A DNA stretch of 64,000 bases from Bordetella parapertussis (GTDB lineage Bacteria > Bacteroidota > Bacteroidia > Chitinophagales > Chitinophagaceae), in NCBI GenBank assembly GCA_943331005.2, contig CALQJX020000013.1, positions 1 through 64,000 on the forward strand, given 5' to 3'. The notes below the pieces were generated by a model, which worked only from the letters and a program-made list of their open reading frames with translations, was not told the DNA's origin and made no database searches. This document shows, piece by piece, positions 18,465 to 27,545 of the stretch; position 1 is the first letter of the stretch, and the number at the start of each line of letters is the position of its first letter. The position numbers and the translations under genes were made by a program.

Positions 18465-18818
18465 ATGAGTAACACTAATATCCAGAACATTCCTCCGGTA
18501 CCGGTACAAGACGCAGCTGCTGAAACTGCCGCTTGGAGAGCTTTCATTTCTTCAGTAACCAACGATCCAAAATACCTGATCAATGGTTTCTTTATTCCAT
18601 TATCTGATATTAACAACACTATTCAGTATGCGGCTTCAGGTTTCCGCGTATATGGAGCTATGAAAGAAGATGGTACTTTCCATTTATACGTTGTAGCTGT
18701 TGATGCTAATGGAGATGATGTGTTAGTAGATGGAAATCAAGGTAGTCTTGTATTTGATTCTACATTACCTTGTCCTAACATGTGTGGTGGTGGTAACGTG
18801 CTGAATGGGAATATATAA
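18465..18818 (+). CDS. Small Cys/Gly-tailed protein heading a two-component cassette
   Basis: A 117-aa acidic protein with no signal peptide or TM segment. It has a Pro-rich N-terminus (NIPPVPVQ), one Trp at 24, a compact alpha/beta middle (FRVYGAMKEDGTFHLYVVAVD) and a distinctive C-terminus: C103-PNM-C107 followed by Gly-Gly-Gly and an Asn/Gly tail. I believe similar proteins ending in a Pro/Cys-rich tail occur in other Bacteroidota, but no function is known to me. It lies 18 bp before a 7-TM gene and then a kinase and regulator on the same strand. It could be a signal, a metal/redox sensor or a regulated output; none is demonstrated. Confidence 0.75.
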   Translation: MSNTNIQNIPPVPVQDAAAETAAWRAFISSVTNDPKYLINGFFIPLSDINNTIQYAASGFRVYGAMKEDGTFHLYVVAVDANGDDVLVDGNQGSLVFDSTLPCPNMCGGGNVLNGNI

Positions 18819-18836
18819 TTTAATAAATAAATATAG

Positions 18837-19487
18837 GTGTTATTAGATAAAGGATTGTTTTTTATATATATGGGGATTGTAGTGCCAGCAAGTATTTTGT
18901 TGCCTTTATCTCTGGCTACAATCAAATATAATAGATTAACTATTGAATTGAAATCAATAAGTTGGTTTTTATTTGCAAGTGCTTTTTCAAATATAATAGG
19001 GACGATTTTAGGATTTAACAACATCAACAACATGCCGGTAATGCATGTTTACACTTTTGTGGAATTTGCATTACTGGCATTATTTTATAAAAAACTACTC
19101 AATACCCAGCAGTCAGATAAGATAATAAATTGGTTAATCCCTTCATTTTTAGTGATTTGTGTAATTAATGTATTGTATATTCAGGATTTATATACATATA
19201 ATACGTACACAAAGTCTATTGAGGCTTTGATCATTCTAATCCTGGCAATAACATATTTTGTAAAAGTGCTGGACAAAGTTGAAATTGAGGAAAAGAATGT
19301 GAATGTAATAACTTACATCAATTCAGGACTGCTCATCTATTTTTCCGGTTCTTTTATTTGGTTTGTCATATTCAATCTTACTATAGGTAATGTGGGGCTT
19401 GGAGTAATAATGTGGAGTATTCATGCCACTTTGTTATTGATTCTGTATATATTGATAGCCATAGCGCTATGGAAACACAAAAATTAG
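18837..19487 (+). CDS. Seven-TM membrane protein, putative separate sensor
   Basis: A 216-aa protein from a GTG at 18837; the first ATG at 18870 would remove 11 residues. Seven hydrophobic segments are visible: near VVPASILLPLSLAT, SWFLFASAFSNIIGTILG, HVYTFVEFALLALFY, LIPSFLVICVINVLY, EALIILILAITYF, INSGLLIYFSGSFIWFVIF and the final IHATLLLILYILIAIALW. There are no catalytic motifs. Its end overlaps the histidine-kinase start by 19 bp, implying translational coupling. The kinase has only one TM helix and no sensor domain, so this protein may provide signal input. The role is inferred from context. Confidence 0.75.
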   Translation: MLLDKGLFFIYMGIVVPASILLPLSLATIKYNRLTIELKSISWFLFASAFSNIIGTILGFNNINNMPVMHVYTFVEFALLALFYKKLLNTQQSDKIINWLIPSFLVICVINVLYIQDLYTYNTYTKSIEALIILILAITYFVKVLDKVEIEEKNVNVITYINSGLLIYFSGSFIWFVIFNLTIGNVGLGVIMWSIHATLLLILYILIAIALWKHKN

Positions 19488-20302
19488 GCGACAATCTATA
19501 TTATCTCATTTTTCTGGGCACTGCCGGGGTTCTTGTATTGGCCCTTGCTTTGATATTGTTTTTTCTGAAGTATCGTAAGCGTCTTCGTGCTCAGTTTGAA
19601 GCTATGCGTATGGCTGAATCTGCACATAAGCAGATGTTGTTGAATGCTACTATACAGTCTCAGGAAGAAGAAAGGATAAGGATCAGCAAAGATTTACATG
19701 ATCATGTCGGTAGCTCTTTGTCGGGCTTACGTTTTCTTGTTGCCCGTTTACTCAGTTCAGAAGTAGAAGCGCATCTGGTTAGGGAAATCGCTGATGATGC
19801 CAAAAAAAGTATTGATGACATTATAGACGATGTTCGTAATATATCTCACAGTTTGTCTCCTGCAGGTCTCGAACTATGGGGATTTCAAGAAGCATTAGAG
19901 GAATATTGCGACAAAGTAGCACGTTCATCCGGTCTATCTGTTGAGATCACTGATAACACTGATGAGCAGCTAAAGCAACTCCCATTCGATGATGCACTGT
20001 CTTTGTTCAGAGTTGCTCAGGAATTAATAAATAACACCTTGAAACATGCAAATGCCCGGCATGTTTCAATTATAATTTCCCTCGTAAAAGGGTACATCTC
20101 CTTTCAATATACCGACGATGGCAAGGGCATAGACCTCAAAGGTAACAATGATCATGGCATTGGCATCTACAACATAGAGAGTCGACTTAGTATGATCGAT
20201 GCTACTTACAAAGTGTTTTCGGCACCGGGTGCCGGCTATTCATTCAGAGTTCTTATGCCTGTTTCAAGGCTCTATAACAATTTGAAAGATGGAAAACATT
20301 AA
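19469..20302 (+). CDS. NarL-family sensor histidine kinase (one TM, no sensor domain)
   Basis: A 277-aa kinase with one TM helix at ~11-33, a short coiled segment, then a HisKA_3 dimerisation domain. The phospho-acceptor is H77 in KDLHDHVGSSLSGL. A HATPase domain follows (NNTLKHA N-box, DDGKGIDL and GIGIYNIESR G-boxes). The start was placed at ATG 19469, which directly precedes the TM helix. The gene overlaps both neighbours: 19 bp with the 7-TM gene and 14 bp with the response regulator. There is no periplasmic domain. Confidence 0.9.
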   Translation: METQKLGDNLYYLIFLGTAGVLVLALALILFFLKYRKRLRAQFEAMRMAESAHKQMLLNATIQSQEEERIRISKDLHDHVGSSLSGLRFLVARLLSSEVEAHLVREIADDAKKSIDDIIDDVRNISHSLSPAGLELWGFQEALEEYCDKVARSSGLSVEITDNTDEQLKQLPFDDALSLFRVAQELINNTLKHANARHVSIIISLVKGYISFQYTDDGKGIDLKGNNDHGIGIYNIESRLSMIDATYKVFSAPGAGYSFRVLMPVSRLYNNLKDGKH

Positions 20303-20960
20303 AATAGCAATTGTAGAAGATCAACGATTATTCAGAGAAGGTATTCACTCTCTGTTAAAGGAAACCCAGGGTATGGACATTGTTGCAGTCGCTGATAACG
20401 GACTGCAGTTTCTGGATATTCTGGAAAAAGGTATTCTGCCGGATGTAGCTTTGGTAGATATGAACATGCCGGAATTGAATGGTTTCGAACTGGTAGAAAT
20501 ATTGGTCAAACGCTTTCCTTCTGTGAAGTGTATCATACTTACTGTTTATAACCAGGAGCGATTTATAGTAAAAATGATAGAAGCAGGTGTAGCTGGTTAT
20601 CTGGTGAAGAACTGCGATATTGAAGAGGTCAAAAAAGCAATTGAGTCTGCATTTAAGACCGGGTTTTATTTCAATGAGGCTACAATCAGGTCTATGCTTT
20701 CTGCACAAAAACATAGATCTGCACATGTGCGTTCTTTTGCAAATATTCCTATTGATCTTACTGACAGAGAAATAGAGGTTTTGCGGCTTATCTGCAAGGA
20801 ATTTACCAATTCCGAAATGGCCGAGGTTCTTAATCTTAGTCCGCGCACTATTGATGGTCACAGAAACAATCTATTGGCCAAGGTGGGATGCAAGAATACT
20901 GCAGGATTGGTATTGTTTGCTGTTAATAACGGCATTTACGATTCCAATTCGTTTGATTAG
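20289..20960 (+). CDS. LuxR/NarL-type response regulator
   Basis: A 223-aa regulator. The receiver domain has acidic pocket E10/D11, phospho-acceptor D57 in ALVDMNMPELNG, the conserved Thr in IILTVYN and the Lys in GYLVKNC. A C-terminal LuxR HTH follows (LTDREIEVLRLI, TNSEMAEVLNLSPRTIDGHRNNLLAKVG). It is the cognate partner of the overlapping kinase and probably a DNA-binding activator. It closes the four-gene unit before a strong terminator. Confidence 0.93.
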   Translation: MENIKIAIVEDQRLFREGIHSLLKETQGMDIVAVADNGLQFLDILEKGILPDVALVDMNMPELNGFELVEILVKRFPSVKCIILTVYNQERFIVKMIEAGVAGYLVKNCDIEEVKKAIESAFKTGFYFNEATIRSMLSAQKHRSAHVRSFANIPIDLTDREIEVLRLICKEFTNSEMAEVLNLSPRTIDGHRNNLLAKVGCKNTAGLVLFAVNNGIYDSNSFD

Positions 20961-20987
20961 CTTATTAATAACATATTATAAGTACAG

Positions 20988-21035
20988 GTAAAAATACCTG
21001 TTTTTAAAAACGGGTATTTTTACTCGTTTTTTTTT
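20988..21035 (+). terminator. Terminator of the two-component cassette
   Basis: A 13-bp stem (20988-21000 with 21011-21023, one G-U pair) is followed by a nine-T run. It lies 27 bp after the response-regulator stop. Confidence 0.85.
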
Positions 21036-21074
21036 ATGCTTCATTCATTTTCTTTGTGACATGTTAAAGCTGTG

Positions 21075-21437
21075 ATGAGGATAGCAGTTGCTGACACAGG
21101 GTACATTAATAGTGAAAATTGTTTCACCAATGTGGATTTGAAAATGGGTTATTTGGCTGATAAAAAATGGAATGTTTATACTATAGGAAAAGGCGCAGAT
21201 TCGGTATCGTTTTATGCAGATGGAACTGCGATTATTACTTTTCCTGACGGTAATATAGCAAACGCCCGTTGGTATGAAGAATCAAATGGTCATTTTATGT
21301 TCAAATTGCATTATTCTTTATTAGATCGTAAAATCAATCAGGTGTATTTCGGAACCTGCAATGGGAACATAGCAAATGGATTCTGGACCGAAAAACAAAA
21401 CACTTTAAATGATTTCTCAATGAAGCATGATTCTTAA
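21075..21437 (+). CDS. Hypothetical protein
   Basis: A 120-aa protein from ATG 21075, with an in-frame GTG immediately before it. It is rich in aromatic/Gly beta-type segments (KKWNVYTIGKG, SVSFYADGTAIITFPDG, ARWYEESNG, GFWTEKQN). No signal peptide, TM segment or known motif is visible. It lies alone between two terminators. No function can be offered; an unrecognised lipocalin-like or heme-binding small beta barrel is possible. Confidence 0.55.
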   Translation: MRIAVADTGYINSENCFTNVDLKMGYLADKKWNVYTIGKGADSVSFYADGTAIITFPDGNIANARWYEESNGHFMFKLHYSLLDRKINQVYFGTCNGNIANGFWTEKQNTLNDFSMKHDS

Positions 21438-21473
21438 ATAGTTTACAGCCCTTCTTATCACCACAAAACCATT

Positions 21474-21499
21474 AAAGCGTCTCACCGTCGGGACGCTTT
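21474..21499 (+). terminator. Weak hairpin after hypothetical gene
   Basis: An 8-bp stem (AAAGCGTC) with a 10-nt loop, followed by a T-rich stretch. Confidence 0.45.
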
Positions 21500-21535
21500 T
21501 CTGTTTAGCTAATTTTAGTAAATATACCCACAAAA

Positions 21536-21565
21536 AAAACGGCTGTACATCTGTACAGCCGTTTT
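21536..21565 (-). terminator. Hairpin terminator of fbaB
   Basis: A perfect stem AAAACGGCTGTAC with a 4-nt loop. On the reverse strand it ends in a run of T (the A-run at 21532-21539). It is 24 bp beyond the aldolase stop and could also work for + transcripts. Confidence 0.8.
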
Positions 21566-21588
21566 GTATCGTATGAATATTTAAAAAT

Positions 21589-22647
21589 TTAAGCGATGGT
21601 AACAGAGCTATCCAGATAAACATCTTGAATTGTATTCAGCAGTTGCACACCTTCGTTCATTGGTTTCTGGAAGGCTTTACGGCCACTTATCAGCCCCATG
21701 CCACCGGCACGTTTGTTCACTACTGCCGTCATTACTGCTTCAGCCATATCGGTAGCACCTTTAGATTCGCCACCTGAGTTGATAAGACCTACACGACCCA
21801 TGTAGCAGTTTGCTACCTGATAGCGAGCAAGATCGATAGGGTGATCAGTAGTTAGATTGTCATAAACCAGTTTGCTGGTCTTACCAAAGTTGATAGCATT
21901 GTATCCGCCATTGTTCGTTGGTAATTTCTGCTTGATGATATCTGCCTGAATAGTTACGCCCAAGTGGTTTGCCTGACCAGTAAGGTCGGCTGCAGTATGG
22001 TAATCTATACCGTCTTTTTTGAAACCGCTATTGCGCAGGTAGCACCACAGCACAGTAGCCATACCCAATTCGTGTGCATATTCAAAAGCTTTAGCCACTT
22101 CTACTATCTGGCGTGCGCTTTCATCGCTGCCGAAATAGATAGTTGCGCCAACTGCAGTAGCACCCATGTTCCATGCATCTTTGATAGTGCCGAACATGAT
22201 CTGGTCAAACTTATTTGGATAAGAAATGAATTCGTTGTGGTTGATCTTTACAATGAAAGGTATTTTATGAGCATATTTGCGGGCAACTGCGCCTAGAACA
22301 CCATAGGTTGAAGCCACTGCATTACAGCCTCCTTCAATTGCAAGCTTTACAATATTTTCAGGGTCGAAATAAATAGGATTTGGAGCAAATGAAGCACCAC
22401 CACTGTGCTCTATTCCCTGATCTACCGGAAGTATAGATACATAACCAGTGCCGGAAAGACGGCCATGATTCATAAGCGCATTAATACTGCGAACAGTCTG
22501 TATGTTACGGTTCGATTGTGTCCAAACATCATCCAGATGATTAGGAGATGGAACATGGATAGAAGATTTGCTGATAGTATTGCAGGTATGCTCCAGATAG
22601 TATCCGGCTTTATCGCCCAGAAGTTCGTGAATGTTGTTTAGTGACAT
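21589..22647 (-). CDS. fbaB: Class I fructose-bisphosphate aldolase (DhnA/FbaB type)
   Basis: The 352-aa enzyme belongs to the archaeal/E. coli FbaB class that cleaves fructose 1,6-bisphosphate through a lysine Schiff base. Typical segments are [21 protein letters not shown] (a candidate region for a conserved lysine), [21 protein letters not shown] near the phosphate site and GLISGRKAF. It acts in glycolysis or gluconeogenesis in the cytoplasm. It has its own terminator and a 284-bp divergent intergenic region that contains a small inverted repeat. Confidence 0.92.
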   Translation of the reverse strand: MSLNNIHELLGDKAGYYLEHTCNTISKSSIHVPSPNHLDDVWTQSNRNIQTVRSINALMNHGRLSGTGYVSILPVDQGIEHSGGASFAPNPIYFDPENIVKLAIEGGCNAVASTYGVLGAVARKYAHKIPFIVKINHNEFISYPNKFDQIMFGTIKDAWNMGATAVGATIYFGSDESARQIVEVAKAFEYAHELGMATVLWCYLRNSGFKKDGIDYHTAADLTGQANHLGVTIQADIIKQKLPTNNGGYNAINFGKTSKLVYDNLTTDHPIDLARYQVANCYMGRVGLINSGGESKGATDMAEAVMTAVVNKRAGGMGLISGRKAFQKPMNEGVQLLNTIQDVYLDSSVTIA

Positions 22648-22805
22648 ATGCTGTTTATTTTTTAATAATCGGCTGCAAAGGTATTTTAAAAAGCCAAAAG
22701 TAAAAACTATGAAGTTAAATCTGTTGACTATTATTGCTGATTCTGATCAGAAAAATGTTCAATTTTATAGTAATTACCTGCTGTATTAACCATTAAATGT
22801 GTTTT

Positions 22806-22824
22806 AATGCACATGATGTGCATT
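22806..22824. promoter_or_regulatory. Inverted repeat AATGCACA-TGA-TGTGCATT
   Basis: An 8-bp perfect inverted repeat with a 3-nt centre lies midway in the 284-bp region between divergent fbaB and the T9SS gene. Its symmetry suits a dimeric repressor or activator site, but the regulator is unknown. Confidence 0.4.
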
Positions 22825-22931
22825 TTGAATCGTTCCGTAGTTATTATTTGGTATGCTTTTTGCCATATTGTATTTAACTTCACTCTAGTGTTGATCCTTT
22901 CATTGTTTCATCTTTATTAAAACACCAAAAA

Positions 22932-24320
22932 ATGAAAAAACTACTATTCTTATTTGTTGCAGGTTCTGTTGCACTGTCGGCATCGGCACAGGAAAAGCTG
23001 ATCGATTTCGGTAATTCAGTTCCTGGGTCTCTGTTCAATTATCAGGATGCTAAAAAAGTTATCAGGGCAGAGGTTGATAACCATAAGTATCAGCAAAAGA
23101 CCACTGCTGCTCCCAGGTGGTATAGCTATGCTGACTATTTTGATACCAGTGAAATAGATCTGGGCACAGGTGCCGCAATATCGTCAACTTATATGTGGAA
23201 AGACACTATGGCTGTAATGGCATACAATTCGCTTTCCAGCCCAACATGGCAGCACAACAGGCTTGTGTCTATGGGACTAGTTGTAGACCCTACATTCTCC
23301 GGATTCAACTCTCTCGATTATTATTCAGGCCAAATGAAGGTAAATCCCACGGATGCTTATTCCGTAGATTCTCTCCGTTTCTTTGGTATATATGGTTTTA
23401 ATACTGCAAATACATATGTAGATACCTTGCGTGTTGCATTTGTATATGGTAATGCAGGTCGTGGTAATGGCACCAGCGGTCCAGATGTTTATCTGGCTAA
23501 AACAGGTAATCCTTCAGTGCTTACTACCTACGGTTCATCAGATTCAATGGATACATATCGTATGCATTTCGATAGTGTGACTACAACGGCAAAAGGAACA
23601 ACGGCAGTTTTTCGCGACATATTGCTGAACAATACCGGTGCGTCTCCTGCATGGGGCGATACACTATCTAACGGTTGGTATATGGGACAGGTAGGTTTCT
23701 CTGATGTGAATATACCTGCAGGCAACCTTATTGGGGCTTCTGTTACCTTTATAAGTGGTAGCCCTACATTCTATGCACATGACACTGTTTTTGGCACAAA
23801 CGGTTACAAACACAATATGTTCCGTGGCTTCAGTCTTTTCAAAGGGTCGTCTACCTCTACCAGTTATGCAACCTATGTAGCATCCAACAGAAACAGCGGT
23901 ATGTACAAGACCCTGCCAGATACAGCAAGAGGATGGGGTGGTCAGTTCATTCCTTTATGGTTCTGGTCTGCCAGCAGCGGCCCAAGCACATTGCAATATC
24001 CATATATCGACTTCCATATCAAGTGTACTTCTTGTGGCACAGTGACCGGTATCAATGAAGTTAGCAAGATCACAGAAGCTTCTGCTTACCCAAATCCTGT
24101 TTCATCAGAACTCACAATACCTTTTTCACTTGATGCTCCTGCATCGGTAACAATAACACTGTCAAACATGCTTGGTCAGGTCGTAGATACCCGCATTTTT
24201 AATCAGGTAAGTAAAGGGAAAGCTGTATTCAATACAGAAAAACTTGCACCGGGTTTATATGTGTTTAATATCACTTCCGGAGCTCAGCGTCTTACAGGTA
24301 GGGTGGTTGTAGTTCATTAA
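22932..24320 (+). CDS. T9SS-secreted protein
   Basis: A 462-aa protein with a signal peptide (KKLLFLFVAGSVALSASAQ). A long beta-rich central region of unknown family follows, with a CTSCG pair near residue 363. The C-terminus is a type A sorting domain (AYPNPVSSELTIPF, LGQVVDTRIF, PGLYVFNIT), so the protein is exported by the type IX system and anchored or released at the surface. No enzymatic motif is recognised. A strong terminator follows directly. Confidence 0.85.
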   Translation: MKKLLFLFVAGSVALSASAQEKLIDFGNSVPGSLFNYQDAKKVIRAEVDNHKYQQKTTAAPRWYSYADYFDTSEIDLGTGAAISSTYMWKDTMAVMAYNSLSSPTWQHNRLVSMGLVVDPTFSGFNSLDYYSGQMKVNPTDAYSVDSLRFFGIYGFNTANTYVDTLRVAFVYGNAGRGNGTSGPDVYLAKTGNPSVLTTYGSSDSMDTYRMHFDSVTTTAKGTTAVFRDILLNNTGASPAWGDTLSNGWYMGQVGFSDVNIPAGNLIGASVTFISGSPTFYAHDTVFGTNGYKHNMFRGFSLFKGSSTSTSYATYVASNRNSGMYKTLPDTARGWGGQFIPLWFWSASSGPSTLQYPYIDFHIKCTSCGTVTGINEVSKITEASAYPNPVSSELTIPFSLDAPASVTITLSNMLGQVVDTRIFNQVSKGKAVFNTEKLAPGLYVFNITSGAQRLTGRVVVVH

Positions 24321-24344
24321 TATTCATTAATTTTTAATAAGATA

Positions 24345-24376
24345 AAGAACGGAGGCCTCACTGGGCCTCCGTTCTT
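24345..24376 (+). terminator. Hairpin terminator
   Basis: A 13-bp stem AAGAACGGAGGCC with a 6-nt loop, followed by T residues, 24 bp after the T9SS gene. Confidence 0.85.
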
Positions 24377-24514
24377 GTTTTTAAATAACAAGGACTCAAT
24401 ATTTGTATTTTAATAAAATTTATGGGTTTCGTTATAATATTATCAGTTTTTTGTCGTTCTCTCCCGAAGCTCATTTCCGTTTAAAATAACTTAGGAAAAT
24501 AGCTTTCTACTTTC

Positions 24515-24522
24515 TACTTTTG
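24515..24522 (+). promoter_or_regulatory. -7 element of the YfhO operon
   Basis: TACTTTTG matches TAnnTTTG and lies 16 bp before the YfhO start. No strong -33 TTG is seen. Confidence 0.45.
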
Positions 24523-24538
24523 ACTTAATACTACTAAT

Positions 24539-26959
24539 ATGCAATTTGATCTGAAGAAGTACAAACTCGATTTGTTTGTTATCATTGGTTTTGCGCTATT
24601 ATCGCTTTTCTACTGTTACCCTCAATTGCAGGGAAAAAAACTCAATCAGCACGATAATATATCGTGGCAGGGTATGGCTCACGAAGCTATGGCCTATCAT
24701 GAGGCTACAGGAAAAGATGTGCTTTGGTCAAACAGTATGTTTGGTGGTATGCCCACCTATACAACTTATGTAGGCGCTTCAAACTCCAACTATCTGGGTT
24801 ATGTGCAGAGTGTATTGCAGGCAATAGGTAAGCCTGCTTACTTCTTCTTCATAGCTATGTTATGCTTTTATCTGCTGATGAGGGTACTCAACATCAACAA
24901 ATGGTTGGGTATGATAGGGGCAATAGCCTACGCTTTCTCTACTTACAATGCTATCATAATAAGTGTAGGTCACGAAACAAAGATGCTTACAATGGGCTAT
25001 CTGCCGGCAGCTATGGCGGGTTTGTACCTTATTTACAAAGAGAAATGGCTTACCGGTGCAGCTATACTTGGCTTATCATTCGTGCTCATATTCAGTAATA
25101 ACCACTTTCAGGTTATCTATTACTCATTCTTTATGTTTGGTTTCTTTGGTTTGGCAATGCTCTATATTGCTATCAAAGAAGGTCGTATCAAGCAATTTTT
25201 TATCTCTTCTGCAATTGCTGCCGCTACTATGGCTATTGGTGTAGGGCCTAGTTTGCCTACTATACTTACCACTTCAGAGTATGCAAAAGAGACCATGCGT
25301 GGTGGTGCCAGCGAGCTTTCAGGCCACGACAAAAAGGAAAATGGTGGACTTGATAAAGAATATGCTTTCAGGTGGAGTAATGGTATAGGCGAGACTTTCT
25401 GTCTGATGATACCTTATCTATATGGTGGTTCCAGTACTGAATATGCTGAGAAGGCGCCAAAAACTTCTGAAGCAATAGGAGGTAGTGCAGAAAAGTTGCC
25501 ACTTTACTGGGGCCCTCAGCCATTCCTCAGTGGTCCGGTATATTTTGGTGCTATAGTATGTTTCCTTTTCGTATTGGGTATGTTCACTGTTAAGTCTGCC
25601 CATAAATGGTGGATTCTGGCAGCATCATTGTTCTGCATTATACTCTCATTAGGCAAGAATATGGAGAGTATCAATTACTTCCTTTTCGATAATGTACCTT
25701 ACCTTAACAAGTTCCGTACGCCATCTATGGCGTTGGTCATTCCTCAGTTCCTATTTCCGCTACTGGGTATATGGGGCCTGCAGGCAGCAATGGATGAAAG
25801 GAACAACCCTAATACATGGAAAAACATTAAAACAGCTGCAGGTATTACAGCGGGTATTTGTGTACTTATTGGTTTAGGGGGCAGTATGTTTTTCGACTTT
25901 ACCGGTGGCAGCGACGATCGTTTGCAGCCCGAAATGGTGAAGCTGCTCAAAGAAGACCGTATAGCACTGGCTATGAGAAGTGGCCTTACAAGCGCAGTAT
26001 TCATACTGCTTGCTACCGGTCTCATATGGGCATATCTGAAAGACAAGATAAAACCAACTGTTCTGTTTGCAGGTCTTGGTGCTATTATTGCCATAGACCT
26101 TATCCCAATGTCTCAGAACTACCTCAATGACAGCAATTATGTTGATGCATCTGAGTATGATACAATGTTCGAACCAAGGGATGTAGATAAAGCCATCATG
26201 CGCGATCCTGATCCTTACTATCGTGTGCTGGATCTTACACGTGATACATATAACGATGCTGTTCAGGCCTATTTCCACAAATGTGTTGGTGGTTACCATC
26301 CGGCTAAAATGGAAATTTATCAGGACCTTATTGATCGCCACATGAGTCGTGGCTTTAATGGCGAGGTGTTAAATATGCTTAATACAAAATACATAATTAT
26401 ACCAACAAAGGGTGGTGCACCACAGGTTATGCCAAACCCTGCTGCATGTGGCAATGCCTGGTTTGTAAATGAGATAAAATGGGCCAATACTGCTGATGAG
26501 GAGATGAATTCCCTTACCGCTCCGGATCTTGGTGATACCGCAATGGTTGCCAATGCTTTCCACCCGATAAATACAGTTGTGCTTCGTTCTACTTTCAAAA
26601 ATGAAGTAGGTAATTATGCATTCGGAAAAGACAGTGCTGCAGCAGTGAAGCTCTCGAAATATGGTCTGGATGAAATATCATTTACCAGCAACAACAGCAA
26701 AGATGGCATAGCGGTATTCTCTGATATCTATTATTCAAAAGGCTGGAAAGCATATGTAGATGATAAGGAAACACCTATAATGCGTGCCAATTATGTGTTA
26801 CGTGCAATTAAGATACCATATGGACCGCACAAAATTGAATTCAGGTTCAAGCCTTCGAGTTTCTATACAGGTCAGAAAGTTGCTTTTGTCAGCAGTATTC
26901 TGCTTATTTTACTTTGCCTTGGTGCATTTTATCCTGCTTTCAGGAAGCCCAATGCATAG
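24539..26959 (+). CDS. YfhO family membrane protein
   Basis: An 806-aa protein with about a dozen TM helices in the first ~540 residues and one at the C-terminus. These flank a large extracytoplasmic domain (residues ~550-770; NDAVQAYFHKCVGGYHPAKM, LNMLNTKYIII). This is the YfhO architecture, linked in Firmicutes to glycosylation of lipoteichoic acid by a GT-C-like enzyme. The conserved early QHDNISWQGM segment carries the Asp expected in GT-C folds. It heads an operon with acyltransferase, flippase and K+ channel genes, consistent with surface glycan or lipid modification. Confidence 0.88.
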   Translation: MQFDLKKYKLDLFVIIGFALLSLFYCYPQLQGKKLNQHDNISWQGMAHEAMAYHEATGKDVLWSNSMFGGMPTYTTYVGASNSNYLGYVQSVLQAIGKPAYFFFIAMLCFYLLMRVLNINKWLGMIGAIAYAFSTYNAIIISVGHETKMLTMGYLPAAMAGLYLIYKEKWLTGAAILGLSFVLIFSNNHFQVIYYSFFMFGFFGLAMLYIAIKEGRIKQFFISSAIAAATMAIGVGPSLPTILTTSEYAKETMRGGASELSGHDKKENGGLDKEYAFRWSNGIGETFCLMIPYLYGGSSTEYAEKAPKTSEAIGGSAEKLPLYWGPQPFLSGPVYFGAIVCFLFVLGMFTVKSAHKWWILAASLFCIILSLGKNMESINYFLFDNVPYLNKFRTPSMALVIPQFLFPLLGIWGLQAAMDERNNPNTWKNIKTAAGITAGICVLIGLGGSMFFDFTGGSDDRLQPEMVKLLKEDRIALAMRSGLTSAVFILLATGLIWAYLKDKIKPTVLFAGLGAIIAIDLIPMSQNYLNDSNYVDASEYDTMFEPRDVDKAIMRDPDPYYRVLDLTRDTYNDAVQAYFHKCVGGYHPAKMEIYQDLIDRHMSRGFNGEVLNMLNTKYIIIPTKGGAPQVMPNPAACGNAWFVNEIKWANTADEEMNSLTAPDLGDTAMVANAFHPINTVVLRSTFKNEVGNYAFGKDSAAAVKLSKYGLDEISFTSNNSKDGIAVFSDIYYSKGWKAYVDDKETPIMRANYVLRAIKIPYGPHKIEFRFKPSSFYTGQKVAFVSSILLILLCLGAFYPAFRKPNA

Positions 26960-26993
26960 TTATAGCCTTTATTACCTGCATGGTCGTTGACCT

Positions 26994-27545
26994 ATGCAGT
27001 ATTTCGAAAATATGCCAGGTACACCATCATATGACATCAAAAACCTTTTCCGGATGCGGAGGGAGATGAGTATGGGTTTTTATCTGGCAGATTTTCTTTT
27101 CAGACGCATTCTCAGACAAAATGCGGATACTACATGGGCAGTACATCATACCAGTACTATCCACAGTCCGGGCCGAATTAAGCGTGGCTTGAATGTGTAT
27201 CCCGGCGATTCTCCCGGAGTCTACATTAATGCCGCCAACGGTATTGAAATAGGAGATTATACCAATATTGGCCCTAATGTAGGGGTGGTGTCTGCTAATC
27301 ACGATCTGATAAATAATGATAAACATGTATCGCAGCATCCTATAAGAATAGGGAAGTTTTGCTGGATGGGTATGGGTGCAGTAATATTACCGGGTGTTAC
27401 GCTTGGCGACTTTACTATAGTGGGGGCGGGTGCCATAGTTACCAAAAGTTTTACTGAGGGCTATTGTGTAATAGCGGGTAATCCGGCAAGGATTATCAAA
27501 CAACTAAACAAGGAAGAGTGTAATGCCTTTGCTCAAAGCAAATAA
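26994..27545 (+). CDS. Hexapeptide-repeat acyltransferase
   Basis: A 183-aa left-handed beta-helix acyltransferase of the LacA/WbbJ type. It has hexapeptide turns INAANGIEIGDYTNIGPNVGVV, a catalytic-type histidine in SANHD, then IRIGKFCWMGMGAVILPGV, IVGAGAIVTKSF and VIAGNPARIIK. It probably transfers an acetyl group to a sugar. It starts 34 bp after YfhO and overlaps the flippase start by 23 bp, so its role is probably in decorating an exported glycan. Confidence 0.88.
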   Translation: MQYFENMPGTPSYDIKNLFRMRREMSMGFYLADFLFRRILRQNADTTWAVHHTSTIHSPGRIKRGLNVYPGDSPGVYINAANGIEIGDYTNIGPNVGVVSANHDLINNDKHVSQHPIRIGKFCWMGMGAVILPGVTLGDFTIVGAGAIVTKSFTEGYCVIAGNPARIIKQLNKEECNAFAQSK

